A stretch of 64,000 bases of DNA from Zygnema circumcarinatum (lineage: Eukaryota > Streptophyta > Zygnematophyceae > Zygnematales > Zygnemataceae). Both the position numbers and the translations under genes were made by a program. Positions 44,809 to 58,000 of the stretch are shown one piece after another; position 1 is the first letter of the stretch; the number at the start of each line of letters is the position of its first letter. The notes beneath the pieces were generated by a model. That model was given only the letters and a program-made list of their open reading frames with translations. It was not told the origin of the DNA and did not search any database. The stretch is from assembly GCA_037447605.1 (NCBI GenBank), contig CM074814.1, forward strand, positions 62,001 through 126,000. The letters are read 5' to 3'.

Positions 44809-46237
44809 GTTAAGGTTATCATCAGGTTATTCTCGTGTTGGCGTTGTTATGCATCATTATTAATCATAAATTAATTAATTATTTGCCTTCACGTGAATAT
44901 GGCTTTTGAAGTTAAGACATTCTCCCTCTGTATCTGTCCGTCATGGGCATGCATCGCTTGACAGAATTCAAGGTACATTGCCACTGTTTGGTGCCGGTGG
45001 GACCGCCGTGTGCGTTCCGTTGCTTTCTCGTCTGCAAGTCTGTCCAACGAATAAAAGCCCTAATACAAGCAAAATTTGTATTTTCTCATTTTTTCTCTTT
45101 CTTTCTCTTACTGTCAGCGTCTTAGGATCAATCTGGTCTAAACAGTACGAATACGATGCCAGCAAGGTCATGCATAACCCATGAATGCTGGAATGCCCAT
45201 GCCACATGTTTGCCGACATCAGGTCCACCTCACAGCCTACGTCGTCCATGTGGTCCAATTCTGGGCACTACAGTAAGTACAGTATCGCCGATATTTCCGG
45301 AGGTGAAAAAGCGGCACGATACGATATACGCATTCGTTTTTTGAATCCCGTACGGTATAGGACCGTACATAAATTGTACGTTAAGATGGCCTCCGTACTG
45401 ACTGGCCTCCCAACGGTCACCTCCGGTCCGGATTGGCCCAGATCCGCTCACACCGCAAAACCTGGAGATCAACTCCGGCAGACACCCTGTTAAACAAGGG
45501 CGACCTTGTCGCATCTGCCACCACGTCAGCGACCAACATTTGAGTTTCACACGAAAACCCGAAAAAATACACGATCCACTTTGGCTGATCCGTGGTCCAC
45601 TTCACACAGCGCTGATTCGTTCGTACATTGCGAAAGTGACCGTTCAGCTCGATCCCTTCGACGGTCACGATTTGAAGTGGGTCTCATCGGACGGTCGATC
45701 GCAAGCCGAGTCCTGATTCTGAACGCTTTCCAAGCGCCTGCTGATCCGAACGTGCAGGCTCGCCTTCGCGCGCTGCCACCTGGCGGCCCCCCCCGCCCGC
45801 CCGCCCGCCCGCCGTCTTGTCAATCCTGCTCCTGCCTCTGCTGCTCGTTGCCGTTGCTGGCTGCTCCGCCTCTGCTCTTGCTCCCGCCCCGAATGCTGCA
45901 GCGCCTGCCTGCACTCTGTCCAAGCTCATCCTAGCTATCTCCGAAGCTGTTGGAGCCGGACAAAGAGTATTGGTGAGCTTCCTCATGTGCTTGCACATTG
46001 GTGACGCTAGAGAGGAGATCGGACGTTGTTGCTGCTACTGGAACTCGTAGTCTTATCCGTCATTTGGAGAGAATTTCAGTTTTGCCTGGTTATTGATCTG
46101 GAATATGTACATTTCACCGTGCCTTCACTGCTGCTGTTGATGTTCTATCAGGTTTTTTCAGTTATCGTTTACGGCAAAGGCTGTTGTGGCGCAAGGAAGC
46201 GAGAGTTTGAATAAGGAGAGGCTGCCCTCCTGGAACT
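44809..46237. other. BIOF 3' flank and kinesin-14 promoter/5' UTR
   Basis: AATAAA at 45050-45055 is a plausible poly(A) signal for BIOF. From ~45280 to 45720 the sequence carries GTACGG/CCGTAC copies and ATCGGACGGTC. A GC-rich stretch with CCCGCCCGCCCGCCCG follows at ~45787-45812. A probable 5' UTR intron runs from GTGAGC at 45973 to an AG near 46151. A 12-codon upstream frame (MLQRLPALCPSS) starts at ~45893. A 78-codon frame from 45817 begins at TTG, not ATG, and reads through the intron, so I do not call it. Confidence 0.5.
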
Positions 46238-49200
46238 ATGGAGGCGGTAGAGAAAGGGGGAGATTTTGAAGAGGTTACTGACACCTTCTCGGAAGCTCCC
46301 GAATTTTTTTCTTGTGACGATCAAGCAGAAGAACGAGGTGAAAACAATAGCAGGTTAACATATTCTGATAAGGAAGGGATAAGGACTGTAGATTCTATAG
46401 AAGAACGAGAGGTACAATTACTTGAAACCGGAGGAGACGTTTTAGGAAACGAACGACTGTCAAGCAATAATGATAATTTCATGACCTTATTGCCAGCTGG
46501 CGATCCTTCAAATAATGGTAATGAAAGAGTATCCCAGGATGTGAAAGTTGCAGATGAAGTCGAAAGTAGCACTAAGCCGGAGAGTTATACCCCTTGCGAT
46601 AATGGCGAGACGCAAACAGGATTGCACCGCCGCTGTTCGTCAGAATCTTCCGAGCAGGTACCTACACTTGCAGAAATTCAAATAGCGATCCGTTCTGAAT
46701 TTCGCCAACAGGAGTGCAGTGTTGCTGACTCTTGGACTACAAATTCAGTGACGACTGAATCGGAGTTTGCGGACTCATACTCGATGAAAAGCAACCTGGA
46801 GACCATGCCGGAATGGAGAAAATTTCGAAAGAACGGCGATGCGCAGGGCCAGCTCTCCGACCACACCAAGAATGGTAAGTTTCCCTATTTTCAGTACGCT
46901 AAAGTGTATTTGTTCGTAAATTTGTAGTTTCTTGTCCTTGGCTGGTCGTGGAATTGTAATGCCGGTAGAGGAGAACAAGTAGTTTACCTCTGAGCAACTA
47001 CTCGTCTATTCACTACTCGCCTATGGCTTTCTGACAGGCTCTGGCAAGGAGTTGTCGCCCTCCATCCTTGATTGGCTAACAAAAAACAAATCGAATCGAG
47101 AATCTCTTATGTCACAACTTGCTACGATGAGGTCAAGAGTATGCGACATAACCTCCCCAATACAAGTAAAGGAGGAGAAACTAGAAGGAGCCCTTGACTT
47201 AACGCAAAAAACGGAGAAGACGAAGCTGGTGGAGGTGAGAAAAACTGAAGCAGTTGCTCACGATACTGTAAAACATAACAAGCTTAATTTAGAAAGCCTT
47301 CGCTATTCAGGCTCGTTGAAGGTGTCTGGAGCTTTAAGGACATCAGAGAATTTTGTATGTAATGCCTACGTTACGCATTTGGAATTCCTTGTTTCACATG
47401 TACTCTGCCTTCAGAAGCAGGCATTGCATTGCTAGCGAGAGCTGCTCCAGCTGCGTTGAGAGGAGTCTGATCTTTGCCGAGTCAAGTGGGCATCAGTTGT
47501 GTTAAAGTGTGAGGATTGCAGGAGAATAATCTGTCCTAATGCGAAAACTTTTGTTGATGTTTCTGGTTTGTAACAGGCGAAGGAGAAAATTAAGAGACTG
47601 GAAAAGCGTGTGAAAGATTCGGATGCAAAGAGATATGCACTACGAAAACTTATGACGGAGCAAGAGACGACTTATAACGAATCTAAGGACCAGCTTGAGG
47701 GGCAGATACAGACTCTGCGTAGTGACATAGAAGAAAAGTCAAGAGTTATTGACACACTGGGTGAGAAATTTAGGTTACTTTGGCATTATGTAGAATGGTG
47801 TACACCTTCCTTACTGCTGTAACTGTGATGTGTCATCTTTGATTTGACAGCTGTCCATTCATTAAGACCCTGTTAGGATTAGCTGTAGAAGGTTCTTGTA
47901 ATCTATTGAGTAAGGTTAAGTCCTGAACGACATTCCATGATTCCATTTTTGTTCGCAAAAGAACGAGACTGCCAGATTAAATGATCACTTGGTGGTGGCT
48001 TCGCTTTTCTATTGACAGGCAAGGTTATCGAAGTTAAAGATGCTGAAATGGAAGCGCTGCAAGAAAAGCATAAAGAGAATCTACATCGACTGCAAGAAGA
48101 CTTCGAGGTTTGTCTTCCTACGGTTCAAACTCATCTGCTGGAGATTTGAAAGGGCAGTTGACATAAACTTCATTATTACTTGTGAGTTAAATACTGCAGT
48201 CACAGGCTTGTGTCCTTCTCTTCGTTATTAACCACCATTGCATCTTAACATTTTAATTGGATAATGCAGGCCTCCGTAAGGCTCCACGAACAAACGGAAT
48301 CTGAACTTTGTGAAAAGCTGTCGAAAATGGAAGGAGAGAAAGCTACGTGGGAAAACTCATTAGCGGTAGCCATAAAGCCACTAGGTAAGCCTGGAAAAAG
48401 ATACTTACTGCTGTCGACGTAACTCAAGAAGTTTCAAGTTTCCATCAAAATGTCTTTTTGCAAGGCGCTGTTGATTTCACTAGGTGTCTTATCCTGTCTA
48501 TAACTGAGTTTCTTCATGTCATTATTCTCTCGTGTTGTTGAATGATAGGATTTGCTGGCAGATTTGAGGATTTGCTTGATGTACTTATGCTCTCCTCGTA
48601 ATGCAAACTTCTAAATTGCTTTAGAGTCTGTACGTATAACGAAGGGAGTTAGACCGAATCTTCTTCCTTAAGGCATAGTGCTAGAAATGATTGGAAATTA
48701 TTTAGTTAAAAAGTTCACGTAAAGAAGATTTGTTGTATATTAGAATGTATGAGTGGTTATGTGGAGTTGAGAACTCAGTCATGCTTTCTGTTATATCTCA
48801 CGAATACTAAGGTACTAGGCTACTCCTGTTGGCGTTTTCATTTCCTAGGTGGTTGGCTTTTGTTGTAACGCTTGCAGAACATGAAAATGCGGACCTGCGT
48901 CGCCGATTCATTGCTGAATCAAATGAACGGCGTGCACTATACAACCAGCTATTGGAGCTGAAAGGTTTGCCACTTCAAAAACTGTTTGTTTTGAACTCTG
49001 GGAGCAAGAACAAAGTTACATAATTGGATGACATGGCTTATATGGGTGTTGTGCAGCAATAGTTCATCTCCAACTTGCGCGAAACTTTTCTGTCTGTTCC
49101 ATATCAGTTGCATGGAAAGCGCTCTATCAATGACTCCCACTCAAACTTTTTTGCAGGGAATATCCGCGTATTCTGTCGGTGTCGTCCGTTGAGTCCTGAA

Positions 49201-52200
49201 GAGCTGGCAGAGGGTGCATCAACCAGTGCGGAGTTTGATGGAGGAATGGAAGGGGAAACAGAAGTAAATATTCGGGCAGGGAATGGCACTAAAAAGGTGT
49301 TCAAATTCGACAGGGCGTTCACACCAGAAGAGGACCAGGGTAAGTTCCATCCGTCAGCAATGAGAGATTGAGGGATTTTTTTGCACTACATCGTTCGTGG
49401 TAACGATAAAGATTGATGGGAATAGTCTGGATTTATTGTCTCTGGTAAACTCCAGTTTAGAGACTTTTCCCAGTATGTGAAAATCCATTTGACAACTCTG
49501 ACGTCAGGTGAACCAATAGCAAGAGATCTCTTTTTCCACAACTTGTTGCAGAAATATTTCTGTCGAAAGCACTCAAACAGAAGAGCTGTCTATTTGGATA
49601 TGTGTACCGTACATAATTTATGCTTTGTTAACCTTATGTTGTCAGCCTTATGAGTCATTTGTGTTGTCAGTTCTGGTCAACCTGATGCGCCTGACATTTG
49701 CCTGTACTATCGCGTACTTCTAGCTGTTTAGATCTTGGTGCTCTGTTGTGAATCGTTGAGCTCTTGTGTAGGTTGGATGACATCAGGTATATTTTGCCAT
49801 TTTAACAGAACTATCCTCTCTTTTTTTCTGGCGCGTGTTTTGCAGCTGCTGTCTTTGCAGACACCTCTGCAATCGTCACGTCGGTATTGGATGGATATAA
49901 CGTCTGTATTTTTGCTTATGGCCAAACCGGTTCTGGAAAAACATTCACCATGGAGGGGCCACCCGACAACCGAGGAGTGAATTATCGTACTTTGAAAGAA
50001 CTTTTTAACATAGCAAAACACCGAGAAGGGCACATGACCTACAGGTATTTGCACAATTTCTGGCATTCGTTACAACTTTTGCAGCTATTGCTCTGACATC
50101 CGTATTTTGAAAATGAATGATGTTGAACATGCAAATTTGAACAGTCAATTTTCAGATTTCCACCATTAATTTGTTCATATAATTTCCATTGAGGGGCGCA
50201 GTATTTCTGTGTCAGTTTTGGAAATTTACAACGAGCAGATACGAGACCTCCTTGTGCCACCTTCCCAGCCTGGACAGGCTTCCAAGAGGTCAGCCAACTA
50301 AACAGGAGTGTCAATGGCAGACGAGAATGAACATGTCAGTGTCAACAGCTATGTTAGAGGCATTGAACATTTCAGGCATTGCAGGTCCATAAGATCCATA
50401 TTGCAATGCAGCTCTTTGAGCTATTTGTATAATTTGGTGATTTGGTGATGTTTCAATACACAAAAAATTGCATGCTTCTGTTGTCTCGCTTGCTCTAACT
50501 CTGTAAGTTCTGGAACGTATTGGTTGAGCTCGAAGTTAGAAGGTGCAACCGCTGCATCTTTCACATGTTTGGGTTTTGTGTGGCTCTCCCTCGCTTGACA
50601 GATTGGAAATAAAGCAAGCAGTGGAGGGAGGCCATCATGTCCCCGGACTGTTAGAGGAGGAAGTCAGCTCGGTGGACGAGGTTTGGGACATACTTCACCG
50701 TGGTTCAAGGAATCGTGCCACGGGATCGACAAGCATGAACAACCTTTCTTCTCGTTCCCATTGGTAACAAGATGTCATCCTTGTTGCCCGTCTTGCATTA
50801 TCTATTCTGAATGAAGTTTGGTCGTTGCTCTATAACCTGGTTGAAATAGCACTGATGAAATAGTACAAGCATAAGAAATCTGTCACTAAGAAAAGACTAT
50901 AGTATTTGATTTGTTTTACGGCCGGTGTAGACATTCTGAGTCCGAAAACCCAGACATCTCAGATTGTCCTTCGAATTAGGGAGAATAATAATCACGAGAA
51001 TATGTAGCCAAACTCAAACAGACACGTATTTAACGGAGGAGCATGAGTCTTCGGACTGTATTGCTAATTGGATATGCAAGCTTTCATGGGTTTGACGCAT
51101 TTCCTCTGCTTTCTTTGCAGCATGGTGTATGTGATGGTGCGAGGAGAAAATGCCATAACTGGTGAATGCACTCGTAGCAAGCTGTGGCTGGTAGACCTTG
51201 CTGGAAGTGAGCGACTGGCCAAAAGTGAAGCTCAAGGAGAACGATTGAAAGAGGCTCAAGCGATTAACAAGTCTTTGTCATCTTTGGGAGATGTATTTTC
51301 AGCTCTCGCTACTAAAGCTGCCCATGTTCCATACAGGTCAGATCGACACTATATAATGAAGTAGTCTACTGCAATTGAATGATTTTTGGTACTTGTTCCG
51401 CAACTTCTCAATTGTCTCACCCTCGTCAGAGTAAGCAAAGGGTCTTTTACAAAGGATCAAAGTGCTTGAACAAAGGCTACACAGTTTCAGTAGAAGTCTT
51501 GAATATGGCATATAGGATAGTGGTGGTCCCCCTCTCATTCATGCTACTCACTCGCTGGGGATGGTGGTAATGCAGGAATTCGAAGCTGACACATTTGCTT
51601 CAGGATTCTCTCGGTAAGCTTGTTCCTGAGAAGTTACATCCCCATGCGCTGTACAGACTTCTTGCTTTATATGCGTAGATGCATTTGTCGATCTTTGACC
51701 TGCTACTCAAAAACTTTTCATTACCCATGTAGATTTCAACTTATGCATTCTGCACTATTTTTTTGCCATGAGGACGAATCATGATGTGAAATAGAAATAT
51801 CTCTTGTTATTGCACTTGGCAGGTGGAGACTCGAAGGTCCTTATGTTTGTACAAGTCAGCCCGAATCCCTCCGATGTCTCAGAGACCCTTTCCTCTCTTG
51901 CATTTGCCACCCGAGTCCGAGGAGTAGAGTTGGGCCCTGCAAGGAAACAAACAGATTTGGGAGAACCGCAGCGGCTGAAGCAATTGGTATGTGCCTTTTT
52001 TACATCACTGTCATGTATTTTGCAATGAAGATCATCTCCTTATTCAGCAAAGCAAAATAATTGCGCTTTTTTTGTTAGGTGCAAGCTTTCACTAACATAA
52101 CTTGTCCATGCCATCGGCTCAACAATAACAGGTCGAAAGGTTGAAAGCTGAGACGAAACAGCATGAAGAAGCTATGAAAATGGCGGAGGAGGCTTCTAAG

Positions 52201-53641
52201 CTAGTGGAAGCGAAGCTGCGGTTCCAGAAGGAAGCAAGTGATGCGAAGGCTGAGCAGGTAATGTTAGGCAGTAGGGAGGCCAATGTAGAAAGGTGATTGT
52301 AGCTCAGTTTTGCTTTACACTAGATTGTTTTATGCTTGACCGTTGTTGTGACTTCTCCAAGACCAAAGGCGAAGTAGAAATGTCCCTTGAGAAGTTGCTT
52401 TTGGACACCTTTCATCCTTGCAGGCGCAGCAGAGCATTAAGCTTTTGGAAGCCCAGCTTTCGCTCGAGAGAGAACGGCGAGCCTCTGCTGAGGGCACTAT
52501 CGCAAAGCTTCAGGAGGTCACAGCCCGAAAAGGAGGTGGCGGCGCTCTAGCGATAACATCTAGTAGCACACGAGTCGACAATGTTGCCACGACTGTGTTG
52601 TTCTCTCAATGGGAGTTTGATCCAGAGAATGCTGAAGGAGCCGACAGAGCAAGCGACGACCAAGATGAACAAAGGAACCTCGAAAGCAATGATTGTACAC
52701 AGGTTGAAGGAAGGCGGCGACTTGAGATGGACTTGTTATGTTCTCTCGATAATGTCTCAGATAAGGTACATGGAGGGACAAGCCATTCGATTGACTCTGG
52801 CAGGGCAGGCACTGAAGTGCAAGACAGCAGTCTGCTCGGAAGTGAAGTGAAACAATCACTGCATAAGGATATCTTCTCAGAGGCTTTTGCTGCTGGGGCA
52901 GCCTCAGTTATGCCCGGTAGCATTTCGAGAAGCCGGCAAAGGGCAAGCCGCTTTGGGGGATCTCAAGTGAAACATAGCAGAAGGGCGAATGGACAGTCAT
53001 TGGGTGGTGCAGCTTTTAGAATGCTGATGCAAGCTCCAAACTCGGTGATTAAACCGACAACCTCCAATCCACTAAGGGGTTCAGTAGGGTCATTGATCTC
53101 TGCGATTGATGATCAGCTTGCCACCCAAAGAAGCAAAGATGAGCTATGGGCATATGGAAATGGTAGGAACACGCCAGCTCGCGGAGCCACCTCGGACATA
53201 TCGGTAAAGGTTTCGGGGGGCTCTGGTGTCTTGACAGCGGAGGTAGATGGGCCTGATCCATCTACTTCTAATCCATCTCTTCTCGCCCTTGCGAAATGGA
53301 AGCCTGGGGGACCGGATATGGCCAGCAAGTCTCTGACTGTTACTGATCGGCCACCGCTGACAGGTCTTAACTACTTGGATAAGTTTGAAGAGTACAAGAA
53401 GCGAAGAGCAGAGAGTCAGCAAGAGTCAATAATGGCTGCAAGCACCGATTCCATTTCTGGGCAAGGTGGTGCTGGAGGACCAAAACGATTTGCTTCCGAA
53501 CGCAGAAAGACTATTCATGCAGCCCGCTTTGTACAGAAGGCCGGAGGGACAGGTGGAGCAATGAGGGTGAAGACGAAAGGGGGAAAGCCTCCCATTCCCA
53601 GCCGGATGGCTGCAGGTGTGAAAGAGCGTGGCTGGCAGTAG
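46238..53641 (+). CDS. KIN14: Kinesin-14 family motor protein
   Basis: Fifteen exons: 46238-46874, 47038-47354, 47577-47760, 48019-48107, 48270-48384, 48878-48964, 49157-49339, 49846-50044, 50202-50288, 50602-50763, 51121-51336, 51576-51613, 51823-51986, 52132-52257, 52424-53641 (3822 bases, 1273 residues). Residues 1-~215 are acidic and disordered. Exons 3-6 are coiled coil. The kinesin-14 neck [17 protein letters not shown] leads into the motor (~477-825): P-loop [28 protein letters not shown], switch [10 protein letters not shown], switch [20 protein letters not shown] and [14 protein letters not shown] second coiled coil ([15 protein letters not shown]) and a ~400-residue Ser-rich basic tail follow, with a conserved-looking [17 protein letters not shown]. 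Kinesin-14s are minus-end-directed microtubule motors of the spindle and phragmoplast; polarity is inferred from the neck. The motor is internal rather than C-terminal. Confidence 0.92.
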
Positions 53642-54862
53642 TGATAAGGAGTTGTGTCTTTTTAACCCTGGTCGGGAATGTGTGAATCATGGCGGGGCAG
53701 TGGACAACAGAAAGCAGCACTATCCATGAGGCAAAGCTGGCGTTCGCATTATCAAAACGCTTCCTAGTCCTAGGCATGCCAGCAGGAATTAGTAGACATA
53801 TCAGCAGTAGGGATGTCATAAATGAGCCTCCATCAGCGAGCGTTATTGTATCTACATGTGCACTGGAAGGCTAGTATGAAGGGCAGCAGCATGGTTTTGC
53901 GTAGTTCGGTCTCTTCTGGCAAGCAGATGGCACGGCATCATCAAGTACCGCAACGAAGGTTACCGTTTGCCCAAGCCATTCATTGGTGAACTGTATAGCG
54001 TCGTAGTGAAGTATTGGTCGCACACTTCAAAAAGTAGGCAGTTGATTGTGAACCAATTGTGAAATGACTTGTGCTGTAGCCGTCACGGATCTTACAGGAT
54101 CATTCAGTAGAATGGACGTGGCATGTGCGTGATTCATGTCTGGCATGCATGCAATGCGGTTGCTTTGCTCCCTCTGGACAGGCCAAAAACAGTATTCGTC
54201 GAAAATGATAAGCTTGACCAACGGCAGCTATACCCTGCATTGCCGTACAGCTTCCCTTTTTTTGAGGTTTGTAGAGTTCTGAGGGCATGACAGGGTTGTG
54301 CTAAGTCAGCATATTGCAGGGATGAAGTAGTTGCTCAGCTACTTGGATCTTTGAAAGCTCTCGTACCCAACTCTGCCATCTCCCGTTGCCGTCACACCAC
54401 CCTGTCCATCCTGAACATATTCTTTTTTCAAAAAAGAATGCGCACAGGCAAACAACCGCAAACAACGCAAGCAGCCTTTTGTCATAGAAATTGAAGCTAT
54501 TGTAAGGCGGCTGGTAGGTACACGGCAGAGCATAGAAACACTGGACAGCATCACCATGTGCACAACGTTGACTCGGCATCTGAATCTTCAAACTTTCTGC
54601 TCTCTAGTTGAAATAAAGGTACTGACTTGCTAGCAAGGCATAAGAAGATACTCATGTTGAGCGTAGAAGCCATCACAAAGGTGACCATCAGAGGGTCGGT
54701 TCACAATTTTGTTCCGCTAGTAAGGAAACTACAGTAATGAGGAACTACAAAAGTCTACTTGCTTGTCACTCCATATAGGATAAAAAAATAAAGAAACTGA
54801 CAAAAAAGGGGAAGGAGGAGAGGGGGGGGGGGGGGATGATGGGGATAGGCAAAACATAGCAA

Positions 54863-54939
<77 letters not shown>

Positions 54940-55026
54940 GCTCTCTCTCTCTCTGCATATATGCTGCACCGACCCCACTCTCCTGAGGGAGGCAATCAGT
55001 GAGCGCTACGAATTTCTGCCGCCTTC
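53642..55026. other. Convergent 3' flank between kinesin-14 and HAT3.1-like gene
   Basis: 1385 bases without a convincing gene. AATAAA occurs near 54611, possibly the kinesin poly(A) site. A G14 run (54822-54835) and a long CT microsatellite (54865-54954) lie close to the HAT3.1 stop codon. Short frames such as 53689-53874 are unconserved. Confidence 0.5.
54865..54954. repeat. (CT)n microsatellite next to a G14 run
   Basis: This is ~90 bases of nearly perfect CT dinucleotide repeat (one CCCTCG interruption near 54934-54939), preceded 29 bases upstream by 14 consecutive G residues (54822-54835). It sits 73 bases beyond the stop codon of the HAT3.1-like gene, so it is probably transcribed as GA repeat in the 3' UTR. 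Such tracts are highly length-variable. Confidence 0.95.
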
Positions 55027-58000
55027 TCAAGCCTCTTCAAACCTCTTTGGAGGCCGTGCCACGCGCTTGCCGGTGTTGGGCCTCGCCAGGGGAGGAAAGC
55101 TCCGAGATGTCACTTTCATGCGATTGACCCGCACACTCCTCAAGCCTCGCACAATGGGACTTGCGCTCGGCTCGTGCCTCTTCGACCTTTCCCTCGTCAC
55201 TATGCTAAAAAATTCCGCACTTTTTGTTTGCTCTTTCTCCCTCCCAGCTTTCATCTTCTCAAGCCGATCCTCAAGCTTCTCATCCAATTCGAATAGAACG
55301 TTCGCATTTGCATCCCTTTCCGTGTCGCCTGCACTTCTATCCTTCCTCTTGCGGTGCTGCCTCACGCCCTTTACAGTTCTTGACATAAAGTTTTCATGAA
55401 GGCAACCAACGCCATTCTCCCCACCATTAAGTCCAACAACTGTCTTCATGCTGCTCTGACTACCACACCTTGTAACCCTTTTTGACTCATCCACATCCTC
55501 CACCGCCAGAGATTCACCACTTGCTTTGACTGTCTGCAGGTCAACAAGCCCACCTTTCTCACCATCTAACGCTGCATTCTTTACATCTGACGAGTTCTGC
55601 CATACATTGTGTTCACATGGAGGCTCCTTAAATCCATTGATACTACGTGTCTCTCTCGCTGCAGCGTTACCCTCGGTCTTCATCGTATTCGGCCTATTTA
55701 ACAGGCTTCCGTTCTCCATCACTACTCCTGCAGGGTCAGCATAGCTCTCCAATTTCACTCGTCTCCGAGGCGTTCCTGGAGACTCCCTGTGTCTCAAATT
55801 CTGTCCTTTATCACCAGAAACAACTTGCTCCCCGATTGCTAAGGAGCTGCTTCTCCACTTCTGGCTAAAGATTCTGGTTTGACTGTTCTGAACGATGGCC
55901 CCGACCATGTGTCTCCCTTCCTCTTTTTCGTCTCTAACAGAAACTCCTTCATTGCTCCATTCTTTCTCCTCCATTATCATCTCTGCCTCCTCGCCCTTTC
56001 TACCTTTATCTCTATTTAGGTGCTCTTTAAGAGCCTCAATGTCAACTTTATCCTTAAGAGAGACATCAAGACACACGCCCTCAGTCTGTTCTGCCGCAAT
56101 CGACGGTGCCATCACCACCTCCATCTCAGTCAGAACAATGCCACATCTCTCCTTCTCACCTTTCCTCCCGTTTTCACAATCCAAGCTAAGTTCCTTAGTA
56201 TCCTTTTTTCCATTAGCCTCACCAGAATCCGTTGTCTCCTCCGCAAATCCCCAGTCCGTACCTCCGTTCCCCTCGACCCTTTGTGCCCTCAGTATGCTGC
56301 TCACAAGTTTTGCGCCGGTCCATCGATCTTCAGCCGTTTGCAGACGGGTTTTTGCATCACTACTTCGCATCTGCCTCTCTGAATCCTGTTCCGTACCGCC
56401 ACCCACTTGAGCATGCTGTGAGGGCTGCGTACAATTACTGTCGGCATCCTTAAGAGTCGTCGTGCTCCTTACCCTGTCTCTATCGTAAACACCCTTTGCA
56501 TAACTTACAAGAGTACTGCAATGAGCTGACTCATCCTTGCACGAGTTTTTTACGCCCATTCTCGTCCACTTAAGATCCCCCATCTTCTCAGCCAGCAACG
56601 CTGCAGTAGCTGGCCCTAATCCTTGCATTAAGTCTTCTTCACTCACTGCCCTAATAACATCAGCTCCCAAGGATGGCATTCGAGCTTCCCTCGAACCTAG
56701 GAAAGGCAGCTCACTCTCCCCCTCTCTAACATTCTTCTTATTCCCCGTATTGACATATTGTAGCTTCTTTCCTTCCTCCTTCCCATCCTGCCCCATTTCT
56801 TTCAGACTTTTAGTCTCCTGATCGATCTCAGCCTCCATTTTACCATTCCCTTCTCCTCCCTCAGCCCCGTCACCTCGCATGCTCCCTGAATTGAGAGGAA
56901 GAGAAGGCAAGTTCAACGCCAGTAAAACAGCTGCTCCGTTGACAGATAAGTCCACCACATCTGTTTGTTCTGTGGGTAGATGAGGTGGGGAATCAGCGGG
57001 GCTCGGTATTCCTTTCGTTTGCAGCTCCTCAGAGGGAGAGTTTTCTCCCTCCAACTCCCATTCAAGCGATGTTCTCTTATTCCGAACTCGAGTAGGACTG
57101 CTTATTCCCGACTTCAGCGACTTGTGACGCACATTCCTGAACCATCTGTCAACCTGCGATGGTCGAAAGGACTCGCATGAGATTTTCAACCACCTTGTTA
57201 CACCAAGACTAAAAACCGAGAAATCTTTGAAATTGAAACACGACCAGCGAAGGTTTTGTCAAGTGGTTGCTTCTGTGGCAACTTAGAAGGTTAGTTAGGC
57301 AATGCATGTGCTGTAGAGGAGCACTTCTAAGGCTAGAATACTACCATCTGCTGTTGCCAGGATATCTCCAATACAGGTTTTAATATTCCAACTAACTGAA
57401 ATGCTTTAAACTGCCAAATTGATAAATGAAAATGAGTGAAAAATCCGGAAACGAAATGTCCATAGACGAAAGATACTTTGAGCCAAGACTCAGTTCAGTT
57501 GCTCACATGCTCAAATGGCAAGAACAGCTTTCTGGCTAAATGCTCCTTGTGAGCCTTGCTTGGGAGTTGGTTCACTGTGAACACCTGCTCAAGGGCCTGA
57601 ACCACCCGCCCTCATGGTAAGCATGAGGGGGGGCTCAACAACTCTATTTTAAAAGTTAAAAATAACTAAAAAAAAAAAATGGTTACAAGATTAATAGCAG
57701 AAGAGCTACTAGACAGTCCGGTCAGTACTATTTCTTCCGCGGGTCTGAGTTTGACTACGACCCATCAACCAAAAGGAAAGCAACCTTTGAAGAGATCATG
57801 TTCTCAAGCCATTGATTTAGATGACTAGCGGCCTTCTCAATGCTTCAGCAACATAATGATAGGAGGAACACCCTTGCATCATCTTGTGACTGATTCAACA
57901 TCACCTGACGCAAGAATGGATTCTCACAAAGCAAAAGAAGACATCACAAGGTTCATTGTCCGTTTTGCATTAATCACCTCCACCGACTTCTTATCCAGTC

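Noticed and set aside
45817-46050. Secretory-looking 78-codon frame upstream of the kinesin (hydrophobic start)
   Set aside because: Begins at TTG rather than ATG, runs through a likely intron donor and is GC-repeat derived.
54729-55030. Arg/Glu repeat frames around 54.9 kb
   Set aside because: Direct translation of the (CT)n/(GA)n microsatellite.
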